A DNA stretch of 8,941 nucleotides, from contig JADZDV010000086.1 in the NCBI GenBank assembly GCA_020850915.1, forward strand, positions 1 through 8,941, in the 5' to 3' direction. How positions within the stretch are numbered: the first letter of the stretch is position 1; every line of letters begins with the position of its first letter. Under the pieces are notes generated by a model. The model did not search any database and was not told the origin of the DNA. It saw nothing but the letters and a program-made list of their open reading frames with translations. Made by a program: the position numbers and the translations under genes. Source of the stretch: Chloroflexota bacterium. Its GTDB lineage: Bacteria > Chloroflexota > UBA6077 > JADZDV01. Below are positions 1 to 5,331 of the stretch, one piece after another.

Positions 1-1099
1 CGTGCTGGTAGAGGACCCAGCCGTGCTGGGAATCGACGAAGCGCACCGGGCCGACGCCGCCGTCTTCCGGGTTGGCGAGCGACAGGTCGATGGCCGGCGA
101 CCAGGTCAGGCCGCCGTCCTGGGTTCTGTAGAGGGTGTTGCGTCGGAGGCTGACGAACGCTCGGTCCGATGAGACGACTTCGAGGTTGACCGGGGAGCCG
201 ACGGTGGGGAGACTTGTCTCTGGATTGGGTGGAGCGCCGGGCTTGACCTCGGCGGCGCGTACCAGCCAGGTGCGGCCGCCGTCCTCCGACACGTAGAGCA
301 GCGTGTCCATCATCGCCGTCGCGCCGTACGTCCCAGCACAGAGCAGCCATAGTTCAGATTCGTTCGGCGCGTCCAGTTGTTCAAGCCGTTGGAACCGTCG
401 GAGGCCACATGGCTGGTCCAGCGTCTCCCAACTGGCGCCGCCATCATCTGTCGCCAGGAGCTGGCCGAAGGGCGCGCTGCCATCCGTCCAGTAAGAGAGC
501 AGCCTGGCGTCGCGCGGCGTGAGACGGAGGAGCTGGGTCCGAAGGTCGGCGCGTGAGGGGATGGGCGGCTGCGTCGCGACAGACTGCCAGGTTGCGCCGC
601 TGTCTTCGGAGGTGAGGAACGTCGGCACGCAAGCTGCCGCCGCCACACAGGCACGCTGGAGCGTCCAGACCGAGCGGCCCACGACCTCGAGGGCGATCAC
701 CTCGCCACTGCGCTGGACCTCTGACCATCTCGAGCCCCCATCGTGCGTGACAAACAGTCCCGGTCCGAAGGCCCAGCCGTCGTTCAGGGTGGCGAAGCGC
801 AGCGAAGCGGCCGGCGGAGCCGCGGCCTGCGAGACAGGACCGGGAGCGACTGCCGGTGCGAGCGCGGGCAACACTTCCCAGGTCTTCCCACTATCAGACG
901 TGCGGCGCAGCGCTACCTGGGTCGAGCCGTCCTCCAGGTCGAGGCTGCCGAGCACCCAGCCGTGCGATGGACCGATGAACGACAAGTCGATGGGATGGAA
1001 TGTCGGCGCGGCGTCAGCCCGCGCCAGCCGCGACGTCTGCTCGCCGGGCAGCAGCAGGAGGACGCTGGCCGCGAGTAACAGAAGCTTGAGCCGTCGCAC
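1..1099 (-). CDS. Secreted Asp-box (BNR/Ycf48-like) beta-propeller protein, 3'-truncated by window edge
   Basis: The frame is open from a GTG at 1099 down to the left edge, giving 366 visible residues and no stop, so the C-terminus is missing. The start has GAGG six bases upstream (1106-1109). The N-terminus reads as a signal peptide: RRLK, a Leu-rich core at residues 6-17, and a probable cleavage near ARADA (26-30). Six Asp-box motifs of the form S/T-x-D-x-G-x-T/S-W recur at about residues 67-74, 118-125, 164-171, 217-224, 271-278 and 326-333. Companion 'HGWVLG / NDGWAFG / HGWVLY' blades lie at 46, 106 and 359. This pattern is known from sialidase/BNR propellers and from Ycf48-like proteins annotated as photosystem II assembly factors. 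Nothing here supports a photosynthetic role, and no sialidase catalytic residues are recognisable, so the function is unknown. It probably acts outside the membrane. It lies 190 bp downstream of the co-directional secreted glycosidase gene. Fold and export are fairly sure; role is not. Confidence 0.85.
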   Translation of the reverse strand, partial: MRRLKLLLLAASVLLLLPGEQTSRLARADAAPTFHPIDLSFIGPSHGWVLGSLDLEDGSTQVALRRTSDSGKTWEVLPALAPAVAPGPVSQAAAPPAASLRFATLNDGWAFGPGLFVTHDGGSRWSEVQRSGEVIALEVVGRSVWTLQRACVAAAACVPTFLTSEDSGATWQSVATQPPIPSRADLRTQLLRLTPRDARLLSYWTDGSAPFGQLLATDDGGASWETLDQPCGLRRFQRLEQLDAPNESELWLLCAGTYGATAMMDTLLYVSEDGGRTWLVRAAEVKPGAPPNPETSLPTVGSPVNLEVVSSDRAFVSLRRNTLYRTQDGGLTWSPAIDLSLANPEDGGVGPVRFVDSQHGWVLYQH

Positions 1100-1137
1100 G
1101 CCGATCCTCGGGCTCTCCTGGACCAGTTGGGTCCACC

Positions 1138-1194
1138 GTCGAGCCTCTGGAAGATGATAGCTGGCGCTCGGAGCGGCGCTTCGCCAGAGGCGAC
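1138..1194. repeat. Interrupted inverted repeat between the two secreted-protein genes
   Basis: Arms GCCTCTGG (1143-1150) and CCAGAGGC (1184-1191) are perfect complements around a 33-nt loop. The stem can be extended by GTC/GAC (1138-1140 and 1192-1194) across a two-base bulge. It lies in the 190-bp gap between the glycosidase stop and the Asp-box protein start. No T-run follows on either strand, so it is not a typical intrinsic terminator. It could be an mRNA structure or a spaced operator, or it could be chance. Confidence 0.25.
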
Positions 1195-1289
1195 GACCGT
1201 GCTACCGCGGGGCGCCCACGGCTGACCGGCAGGAATGGCCAGCCCGGGACACGGAGTCGACTCAAGAAACCGAGGCCGAGGGAAGCCTG

Positions 1290-2693
1290 TTAGCGAGGCG
1301 CCAGGAAGTCGGCAGCCACCCAGCCGCGCGCACCAGCGGCGTCACGCACGGCGCGCCAGTTGTAGCCGCCGTTGCGCTTCGTGTCGCCAAGATAGTCCAC
1401 CATAGCGCCTTCCGGCAGCGTCTTGATGAGAGCGGCCCTCGGATTAGGGGCGGAGCGCATGTTCGCCCCGGCGCCATCGGTGTTCGCCACCTGGTAGCGG
1501 GTCGCGCCGTCGTCGGACGCTGGCGCTGGACCAGCGCTGTCCTCGGCCGGCGCGGCTGGCGCGGCGCTCTCGCCACCGCCAGCGCGGGCTGTGGCACCAA
1601 TCCGCTGGGTCGTGTTGCCGATCGAGGCGCGCCAGGCCTGGAAAGCGCTGTAGGCAGGGCGCGGAGAGTAGTCCCCGTTCAGCAGGGCAAACCATGGCAT
1701 CCCGTCTTCCCAGCCGGTGTGGTACGGCGAGGTGCTGGCGTCCAGGTTCGAGAGCAGCATGCCGGTCATCCACGGCCAGTTGTCCAGTGCGTAGCGGAAG
1801 GAGCCCACCACATTGTCCGCCTGCGCCTGGGCGGAGACCTTCATCCAGTCGTACTGTCCCAGCCCCCGGCCGGGATCCATGAGCCAGCCGAACTCCGTGG
1901 CCCAGATCGGCGTCGAGTCATCACCAAGATCGAGCATGAGCTGGTGGTACATCTCGGCGCGACGGAAGCAGATGCCGCCGCAGTCGTTGGGGTCTCGATC
2001 GTAGGAGGTGTTGCCGCCGTAGGGATGGACGGACATGGCGTCCATACTGCCGCGGGCGCCGGCGGCGTACATGCCGCGGATGAAGTCCACGTCCTCCATC
2101 GTGCCGCCGTAGCCGCCAGTGTTGGGCGCGGGTCCGCCGCCGATGACGATCGCGTTCGGATCGCCCGCCTTGGCGCCCTGGTAGGCCGCGCGCATGAAGC
2201 GGGTGTAGCCGGCTGGATCAGGCGCACCGCCCCACTCGTGCGGCAGGTTCGGCTCATTGAGGATCTCGTAGCCCGCGATGGTGCCGTTGGCGTAGCGGGT
2301 CATCTCTTCGTAGAAACGCCGCACAGCATCCAGGTTGGCGCCGGCCGGCGAGCCGCCCGCCCAGCCCGGCACCTCGTCCACCCGTACCACCAGGCGCATG
2401 TCCTGTGCACGGGCGGCTTTCAGAATGTTGTCGAGGTCGTTCTCCTTAGTCTGCTTCCAGAGGAAATTGCCGGACGACGGCTCGACCGCTGGCCAGTGCA
2501 GGACCATCTTGGCGTGGGTGAAGCCCGCGTCCTTCGCGGCCTTCATGCTCCGCGCGTCCGTCGTGTCGACAATCACTCCGTAAGCGAACTCTGCGCTATC
2601 AGCGCGGGCAGATATCGGCAGGGAGATCGGCCACAGCAGCAGTCCCAGCGCAACCCCGACGGATAGAAGTGGCCAGCATCGACTCCACCGCAT
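1290..2693 (-). CDS. Secreted clan-A-type glycoside hydrolase (GH39/GH5-like) with C-terminal SH3b domain
   Basis: The protein has 467 residues from ATG at 2693. GGAGGG (2703-2708) lies nine bases upstream. The open frame continues to 3209, but that extension is low-complexity Arg/Ser/Gly-rich sequence and is not credible. Residues 1-32 form a signal peptide (MRWSRCWPLL start, hydrophobic core, ISARA-DS cleavage). Residues about 36-358 look like a (beta/alpha)8 glycosidase. LNEPN at 145-149 gives the likely acid/base Glu147, ATEFGW at 265-270 gives the likely nucleophile Glu267, and SVHPYGG (221-227) fits a substrate-side loop. Two catalytic Glu residues in these contexts are the hallmark of retaining clan-A enzymes. 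The exact family and sugar cannot be read from the sequence. An Ala/Pro/Ser/Glu linker (about 369-395) leads to an SH3b-like domain (about 398-467, with NMRSAPN and GWVAADFL), which in other exoenzymes often binds the cell wall or matrix. The likely site of action is outside the cytoplasmic membrane, on polysaccharide. The Asp-box protein gene is downstream on the same strand. Confidence 0.88.
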   Translation of the reverse strand: MRWSRCWPLLSVGVALGLLLWPISLPISARADSAEFAYGVIVDTTDARSMKAAKDAGFTHAKMVLHWPAVEPSSGNFLWKQTKENDLDNILKAARAQDMRLVVRVDEVPGWAGGSPAGANLDAVRRFYEEMTRYANGTIAGYEILNEPNLPHEWGGAPDPAGYTRFMRAAYQGAKAGDPNAIVIGGGPAPNTGGYGGTMEDVDFIRGMYAAGARGSMDAMSVHPYGGNTSYDRDPNDCGGICFRRAEMYHQLMLDLGDDSTPIWATEFGWLMDPGRGLGQYDWMKVSAQAQADNVVGSFRYALDNWPWMTGMLLSNLDASTSPYHTGWEDGMPWFALLNGDYSPRPAYSAFQAWRASIGNTTQRIGATARAGGGESAAPAAPAEDSAGPAPASDDGATRYQVANTDGAGANMRSAPNPRAALIKTLPEGAMVDYLGDTKRNGGYNWRAVRDAAGARGWVAADFLAPR

Positions 2694-3164
2694 ACTCCAT
2701 GTCCCTCCTGGTAGACCACTGCCGAGTGTATCAATAACGTCCCAACTGGAGCCCGGTCGCTCTCGGGCAACCTCGCGACGTCGCGCGGACGACGCGGTCC
2801 CTCGCCACAGACGCCCACCATCGGGTAGGGTGTAGCCGCCAATGATCGCCATGAACGCTGACGCGGCGTCTTCCGGCGCCCTCGCCGGCCGAACTCGCGA
2901 ACTGCTCCAGCCCACCACGGCCGGCTCCGTGGACGCGCCGCGACCGCCCACGCCCGACACTCCGATCGAGGCGCAGCTGACTGTCGCGCGAAACGGTTGG
3001 CCGCGCACTCTGTCGCTCCCCATGGTGGGCTGAGAAAAGGAGGACATCCTGCTCGAAGAGATCGTCCACGCGTGCTCTGGACCAGAGGGACGAGAAGCGC
3101 TGTCGCCAGGCCAGGTCGGCCGCTGGCGAACGCTCCGGAGTCGCTTGGCGACGGACCGCCGCTC
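2694..3164. other. Divergent gene-poor region between glycoside hydrolase and membrane-protein genes
   Basis: This 471-bp region separates two divergently transcribed genes. Open frames cross it on both strands, but their translations are Arg/Ser/Gly/Pro-rich, lack recognisable domains and mostly lack ribosome-binding sites, so I read them as GC-rich shadows. What can be supported is an AT-rich promoter-like patch near 2725-2745 on the minus strand, a perfect Shine-Dalgarno AAGGAGG at 3037-3043 on the plus strand with a following 39-codon open frame, and an odd palindrome CTCTGG-A-CCAGAG at 3075-3087. Positions 2760-3030 show nothing else I can interpret. Confidence 0.5.
2725..2733 (-). promoter_or_regulatory. 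Candidate extended -10 promoter for the glycoside hydrolase
   Basis: On the minus strand this reads TGATACACT: a TGn extension followed by TACACT, four of six matches to TATAAT. It sits in a small AT-rich patch of an otherwise GC-rich region. A start point about seven bases downstream would give a leader of about 25 nt that includes the GGAGGG at 2703-2708. No good -35 hexamer is visible at the usual spacing. Confidence 0.3.
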
Positions 3165-3168
3165 GTGA
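3049..3168 (+). CDS. Possible 39-codon leader ORF, non-standard CTG start, overlaps next gene by GTGA
   Basis: A perfect anti-16S complement AAGGAGG (3037-3043) is followed five bases later by CTG at 3049, not ATG/GTG/TTG; ATC at 3046 is another rare option. The frame then stays open for 39 codons, beginning LLEEIVHACSGPEGRE and ending LATDRRS. Its TGA (3166-3168) overlaps the GTG start of the downstream membrane-protein gene in the four-base GTGA arrangement typical of translational coupling. There is no recognisable domain. The Shine-Dalgarno sequence may instead be an accident or a remnant, because CTG starts are rare and a stop (TGA, 3031-3033) closes the frame immediately upstream. The evidence is position and spacing only. 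Confidence 0.2.
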   Translation: MLEEIVHACSGPEGREALSPGQVGRWRTLRSRLATDRRS

Positions 3169-3695
3169 GCCTCCGCCGCCCCGCCCCCGGGGCGACCACC
3201 GCGGGACATGGCTGGTGGCGCTGCTTCTCGCTCGGTCGGGTGCTGGTCCTCGTCGGCGGGCTGGGCCTGTTAGCCGCCTACTGGATGCCCTGGATCGGCA
3301 ACCAGCAGGGCGCCATGGCCGGCAGCAACCTGGCGACCGTCCTGGCCCGCACAACAGACTTGAGTCGGCTGGTGCCCGGCTTCAACATCAGTCCCCAGGA
3401 GACCCAGCTCCTGAAGCTCGTCATCAGCGCCGTACCGACCGTCGGTGCGCTGGTGGCGGTTCTGGCGGCGAGCGGCCTCCAGGTACGCTTCAGTCTTGTC
3501 GCCAACACGATCTTGGGCCTTGCCGGCGTGGCGATGCTGCTAGCGCTCACGTTCGGCAGCCAGCGGCTCCCACCGGGCGCGCTGCCCCAGATCGGCCTGA
3601 ACGTGATCGGCGGTGCGAGCGCCCTCATCCTGCTGGGCGCAATCCTGGACGTGTTGCTGAGGCCGACGAAGTCCGCCGGTACCGACACGGCTTGA
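3165..3695 (+). CDS. Small four-helix integral membrane protein of unknown function
   Basis: I chose GTG at 3165, giving 176 residues. The frame is open further upstream to a TTG at 2997, but that part is Arg-rich and non-hydrophobic with no coding character. The start choice is uncertain because no good ribosome-binding site precedes 3165; a GTGA overlap with a possible leader ORF could supply coupling. Four hydrophobic segments are clear: about residues 23-43 (ending AAYWMPWIG), 82-104, 109-131 and 143-165. A polar loop (about 45-81, containing PGFNISPQET) lies between the first and second. The C-terminal tail RPTKSAGTDTA is short and basic/polar. I recognise no enzymatic motif, transporter signature or family name. 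It lies alone, divergent from the secreted glycosidase gene and convergent with the quinone oxidoreductase-like gene, so the neighbours do not indicate a job. A gene here is likely; its function is unknown. Confidence 0.7.
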   Translation: MSLRRPAPGATTAGHGWWRCFSLGRVLVLVGGLGLLAAYWMPWIGNQQGAMAGSNLATVLARTTDLSRLVPGFNISPQETQLLKLVISAVPTVGALVAVLAASGLQVRFSLVANTILGLAGVAMLLALTFGSQRLPPGALPQIGLNVIGGASALILLGAILDVLLRPTKSAGTDTA

Positions 3696-3712
3696 CGGAC
3701 GGCTCCGTCAGG
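3691..3712. terminator. Hairpin across the convergent gene junction, candidate bidirectional terminator
   Basis: TGACGGA (3693-3699) and TCCGTCA (3704-3710) are perfect complements around the tetraloop CGGC. The stem extends by one G-U and one C-G pair to 3691/3712. The left arm begins with the TGA stop of the membrane-protein gene, and the whole element lies within 50 bp of the stop of the convergent oxidoreductase gene. No T-run follows on either strand, so factor-independent termination is only possible, not shown. Confidence 0.4.
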
Positions 3713-3739
3713 CCGGCGTCCTTCTCTGGTCCCGACCCA

Positions 3740-4708
3740 TCAGTCCACGACGAGCACGAGCTTGCCGAACAGCTCCCGACTCAGCAGGAGCTCGTGCGCC
3801 GCCGCGGCCTCAGCGAGGGGGATCTGCCGGTAGATGATCGGCCTCAGGCGCCCGTCGGTCAGCATCGGGAGGCCGCCGGCCTTGAACGAGCTGATCGTCT
3901 GCTCCGCCCGGGCCGGCGTGGTGATCGCCAACCCGAAGAGGGTCAGGTTCCTGAAGATCGCGATGCGGGTGTCCAGCTCAACCCGCGCGCCGCTAGGCGA
4001 GCCATAGATCACCACCCGGCCCAACTGCGCCATGGAGCGCATGGTGCCCGCGAAGGTGGCGCGGCCCACGCCCTCGAGCGCGACGTTCACACCCTTGCCG
4101 TCCGTAGCGGCCAGGAGAAGCTCAGAGAAGTCGCCCTGGCTGTAGTTCAATCCGAGATCGGCGCCCAGCTTCCCGGCCCGCTCCAGCTTCCAGTCTGAGC
4201 CCGCCGTCACCGCCACCCAGGCGCCGAGGGCCTTCGCCACCTGAATCGCTGCCATGCCAACGCCGCTGCCGGCTGCGTGGATCAGCACCCGCTCGCCCGG
4301 CTGGACCCTCGCCAGTTCGCCCAACGACATCCAGGCGGTGGCCGAGACGACCGGCACGACAGCTGCTTGCTCGAAGGTCAGCCCTTCCGGGATCGACAGC
4401 AGCCGCCCCGGCGTGGTGACGGCCCTCTGGGCGTAGCTGTGGCCGATCCACCCGAACACGCGATCGCCCACGGAGGGCCAGCTCACGCCCTCGCCCACCG
4501 CTTCCACCACGCCAGCCGCCTCCAGGCCAGGGGTCAGGGGCGGCTGCTCCCCGCGATAGGCGCCGCGCCGAGTCAGGTGGTCCGCGAAGTTGACCCCCGC
4601 CGCATGGACGCGCACCAGCACCTCGCCCGGCCCCGCCATGGGATCCGGCATGTCCTCATACCGCATCACCTCCGGCCCGCCAAACTCATAGACCCGAATG
4701 GCTTTCAT
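3740..4708 (-). CDS. Zinc-free quinone oxidoreductase-like NAD(P)H dehydrogenase (MDR superfamily)
   Basis: The protein has 322 residues starting MKAIRVYEFGGPEVM at 4708. GAGGAG (4716-4721) lies seven bases upstream. The open frame runs back to a TTG at 4741, but the ribosome-binding site and the family start both favour 4708. The GroES-like N-terminal half carries VHAAGVNFADHLTRRG (34-49) and PGLEAAGVVEAVGEGV (60-75). The Rossmann half has the nucleotide-binding stretch HAAGSGVGMAAIQVAKALGA (144-163). The cysteines and histidine that bind zinc in true alcohol dehydrogenases are absent, which places it with the NAD(P)H:quinone reductase/zeta-crystallin type. Length is normal for that group (about 320-330). 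The likely reaction is reduction of quinones or alpha,beta-unsaturated carbonyls in the cytoplasm using NAD(P)H; the exact substrate cannot be read. It is divergent from the acyl-CoA dehydrogenase pair and convergent with the membrane-protein gene, so it is probably transcribed alone. A weak TATCTT-like -10 (4870-4875, minus strand) is the only upstream promoter hint. Confidence 0.9.
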   Translation of the reverse strand: MKAIRVYEFGGPEVMRYEDMPDPMAGPGEVLVRVHAAGVNFADHLTRRGAYRGEQPPLTPGLEAAGVVEAVGEGVSWPSVGDRVFGWIGHSYAQRAVTTPGRLLSIPEGLTFEQAAVVPVVSATAWMSLGELARVQPGERVLIHAAGSGVGMAAIQVAKALGAWVAVTAGSDWKLERAGKLGADLGLNYSQGDFSELLLAATDGKGVNVALEGVGRATFAGTMRSMAQLGRVVIYGSPSGARVELDTRIAIFRNLTLFGLAITTPARAEQTISSFKAGGLPMLTDGRLRPIIYRQIPLAEAAAAHELLLSRELFGKLVLVVD

Positions 4709-5049
4709 CTGCTCGCTCCTCAGGACGTCGATAGCGCTCAACCGCGCGGATCAGCGCAGCATTCGCCGATAGAACCCGCGGGGTGGCTGCCGCCCACCAC
4801 TGCCCGGGAGAGACGGGGAACATCCAACCGGGAATGGGGGCAGAGTTCACCTGACGGTGGCTGCCTCGTAAGATATCTCGTCTTCCGTGAGCTGATGGTG
4901 TGTTGGCAGTCAGCAACTGGCCGTCGAGCGGCGGCGCGCGCCTCTCCGAGACCACGGACGCCCAGCCTCCCCGCCCGGGAATGAAGCCGCGGCCCGCCTG
5001 ACACTGACAATCGTCGGACTCCGCCGCGCGATCGACCGGAAACGAACGC

Positions 5050-5074
5050 GGGAGGCCGCCACGGGCGGCCTCCC
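5050..5074. terminator. Perfect 11-bp-arm hairpin, terminator-like, in a gene-free region
   Basis: GGGAGGCCGCC (5050-5060) and GGCGGCCTCCC (5064-5074) are exact complements around the three-base loop ACG. This is the strongest local inverted repeat I found in the window. Read on the minus strand, it is followed by GCGTTCGTTTCC, a modest T-rich tail that fits an intrinsic terminator better than the plus-strand tail TGCTGGCTCG. No minus-strand gene ends nearby: the closest feature to the right is the plus-strand acyl-CoA dehydrogenase. If it is a terminator, it would stop antisense or small-RNA transcription. A dispersed palindromic repeat unit is an alternative. Confidence 0.45.
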
Positions 5075-5292
5075 TGCTGGCTCGCTCTTCGGTTGCTGCG
5101 CCGCGACACCTGGATCCGAGGAGAAGCTGTGCTGCAGCCAGCACGTCCAGCGCTCATCTGACACACGTTCCGACAAGCGCGACGGCTTTCTCCTCCCGCG
5201 CGTCGACGTCGACTGCGTGCTCACCCTGGCGGTTCCAGCGTGGAGGCGACGACAGCCAGGTGGCGCTGGCCGGAACGACGGCCGGGCGGTAG

Positions 5293-5298
5293 CATAAT
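5293..5298 (+). promoter_or_regulatory. Candidate -10 element for the acyl-CoA dehydrogenase unit
   Basis: CATAAT matches the -10 consensus TATAAT at five of six positions and stands out in GC-rich surroundings. A start point near 5304-5306 would fall on the in-frame GTG at 5305. This supports the downstream ATG at 5332, with its AAAGG at 5318-5322, as the true start. No recognisable -35 hexamer lies at 16-18 bp spacing (5270-5275 reads CCGGAA). Confidence 0.3.
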
Positions 5299-5331
5299 GG
5301 GTTCGTGTCATCGGATGAAAGGCTTGAAGCC

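Larger units (their letters stand above)
4709..5331. other. Non-coding region between oxidoreductase and acyl-CoA dehydrogenase genes
   Basis: No credible gene is visible in these 623 bp. The open frames on both strands translate to Arg/Pro/Ala/Ser-rich sequence without domains. Contents I can support are the oxidoreductase ribosome-binding site (4716-4721), an AT-rich patch with the palindrome AGATATCT (4871-4878) inside a possible minus-strand -10, a perfect strong hairpin (5050-5074), and a -10-like CATAAT (5293-5298) for the gene to the right. The length is large for a plain divergent promoter region, so a small RNA or other non-coding element around 5050 is possible but not shown. Confidence 0.5.

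Noticed and set aside
1..1099. Photosystem II assembly role for the Ycf48-like protein
   Set aside because: The family name reflects fold similarity only. Nothing else in the window relates to photosynthesis, and Asp-box proteins of this type are widespread in non-photosynthetic bacteria.
519..1157. 212-codon plus-strand frame opposite the Asp-box protein gene
   Set aside because: The opposite strand gives six regularly spaced Asp-boxes and a signal peptide. This frame is Ser/Arg/Thr-rich shadow.
1719..2666. 315-codon open frame on the plus strand opposite the glycosidase
   Set aside because: It is the antisense shadow of a certain gene; the His/Val/Ala/Arg-rich translation has no family features.
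2842..3033. 63-codon plus-strand frame in the divergent region (MIAMNADAASSG...)
   Set aside because: There is no ribosome-binding site, no hydrophobic or domain pattern, and a biased Ala/Pro/Thr/Arg composition.
2694..3209. N-terminal extension of the glycosidase frame (172 extra residues up to 3209, minus strand)
   Set aside because: The extension is Arg/Ser/Gly-rich with no domain, precedes a clean signal peptide, and overlaps the divergent membrane-protein gene. ATG 2693 has a good ribosome-binding site and a promoter-like element just upstream.
3215..4198. 327-codon plus-strand frame spanning the membrane-protein and oxidoreductase genes
   Set aside because: It is out of frame with the membrane protein and antisense to the oxidoreductase, and is Arg/Ala/Gly/Pro/Gln-rich without domains.
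4738..5166. Minus-strand frames of about 140-150 codons between the oxidoreductase and acyl-CoA dehydrogenase genes
   Set aside because: Arg/Ser/Gly/Ala-rich, no domains. The perfect hairpin at 5050-5074 inside them argues for non-coding sequence.
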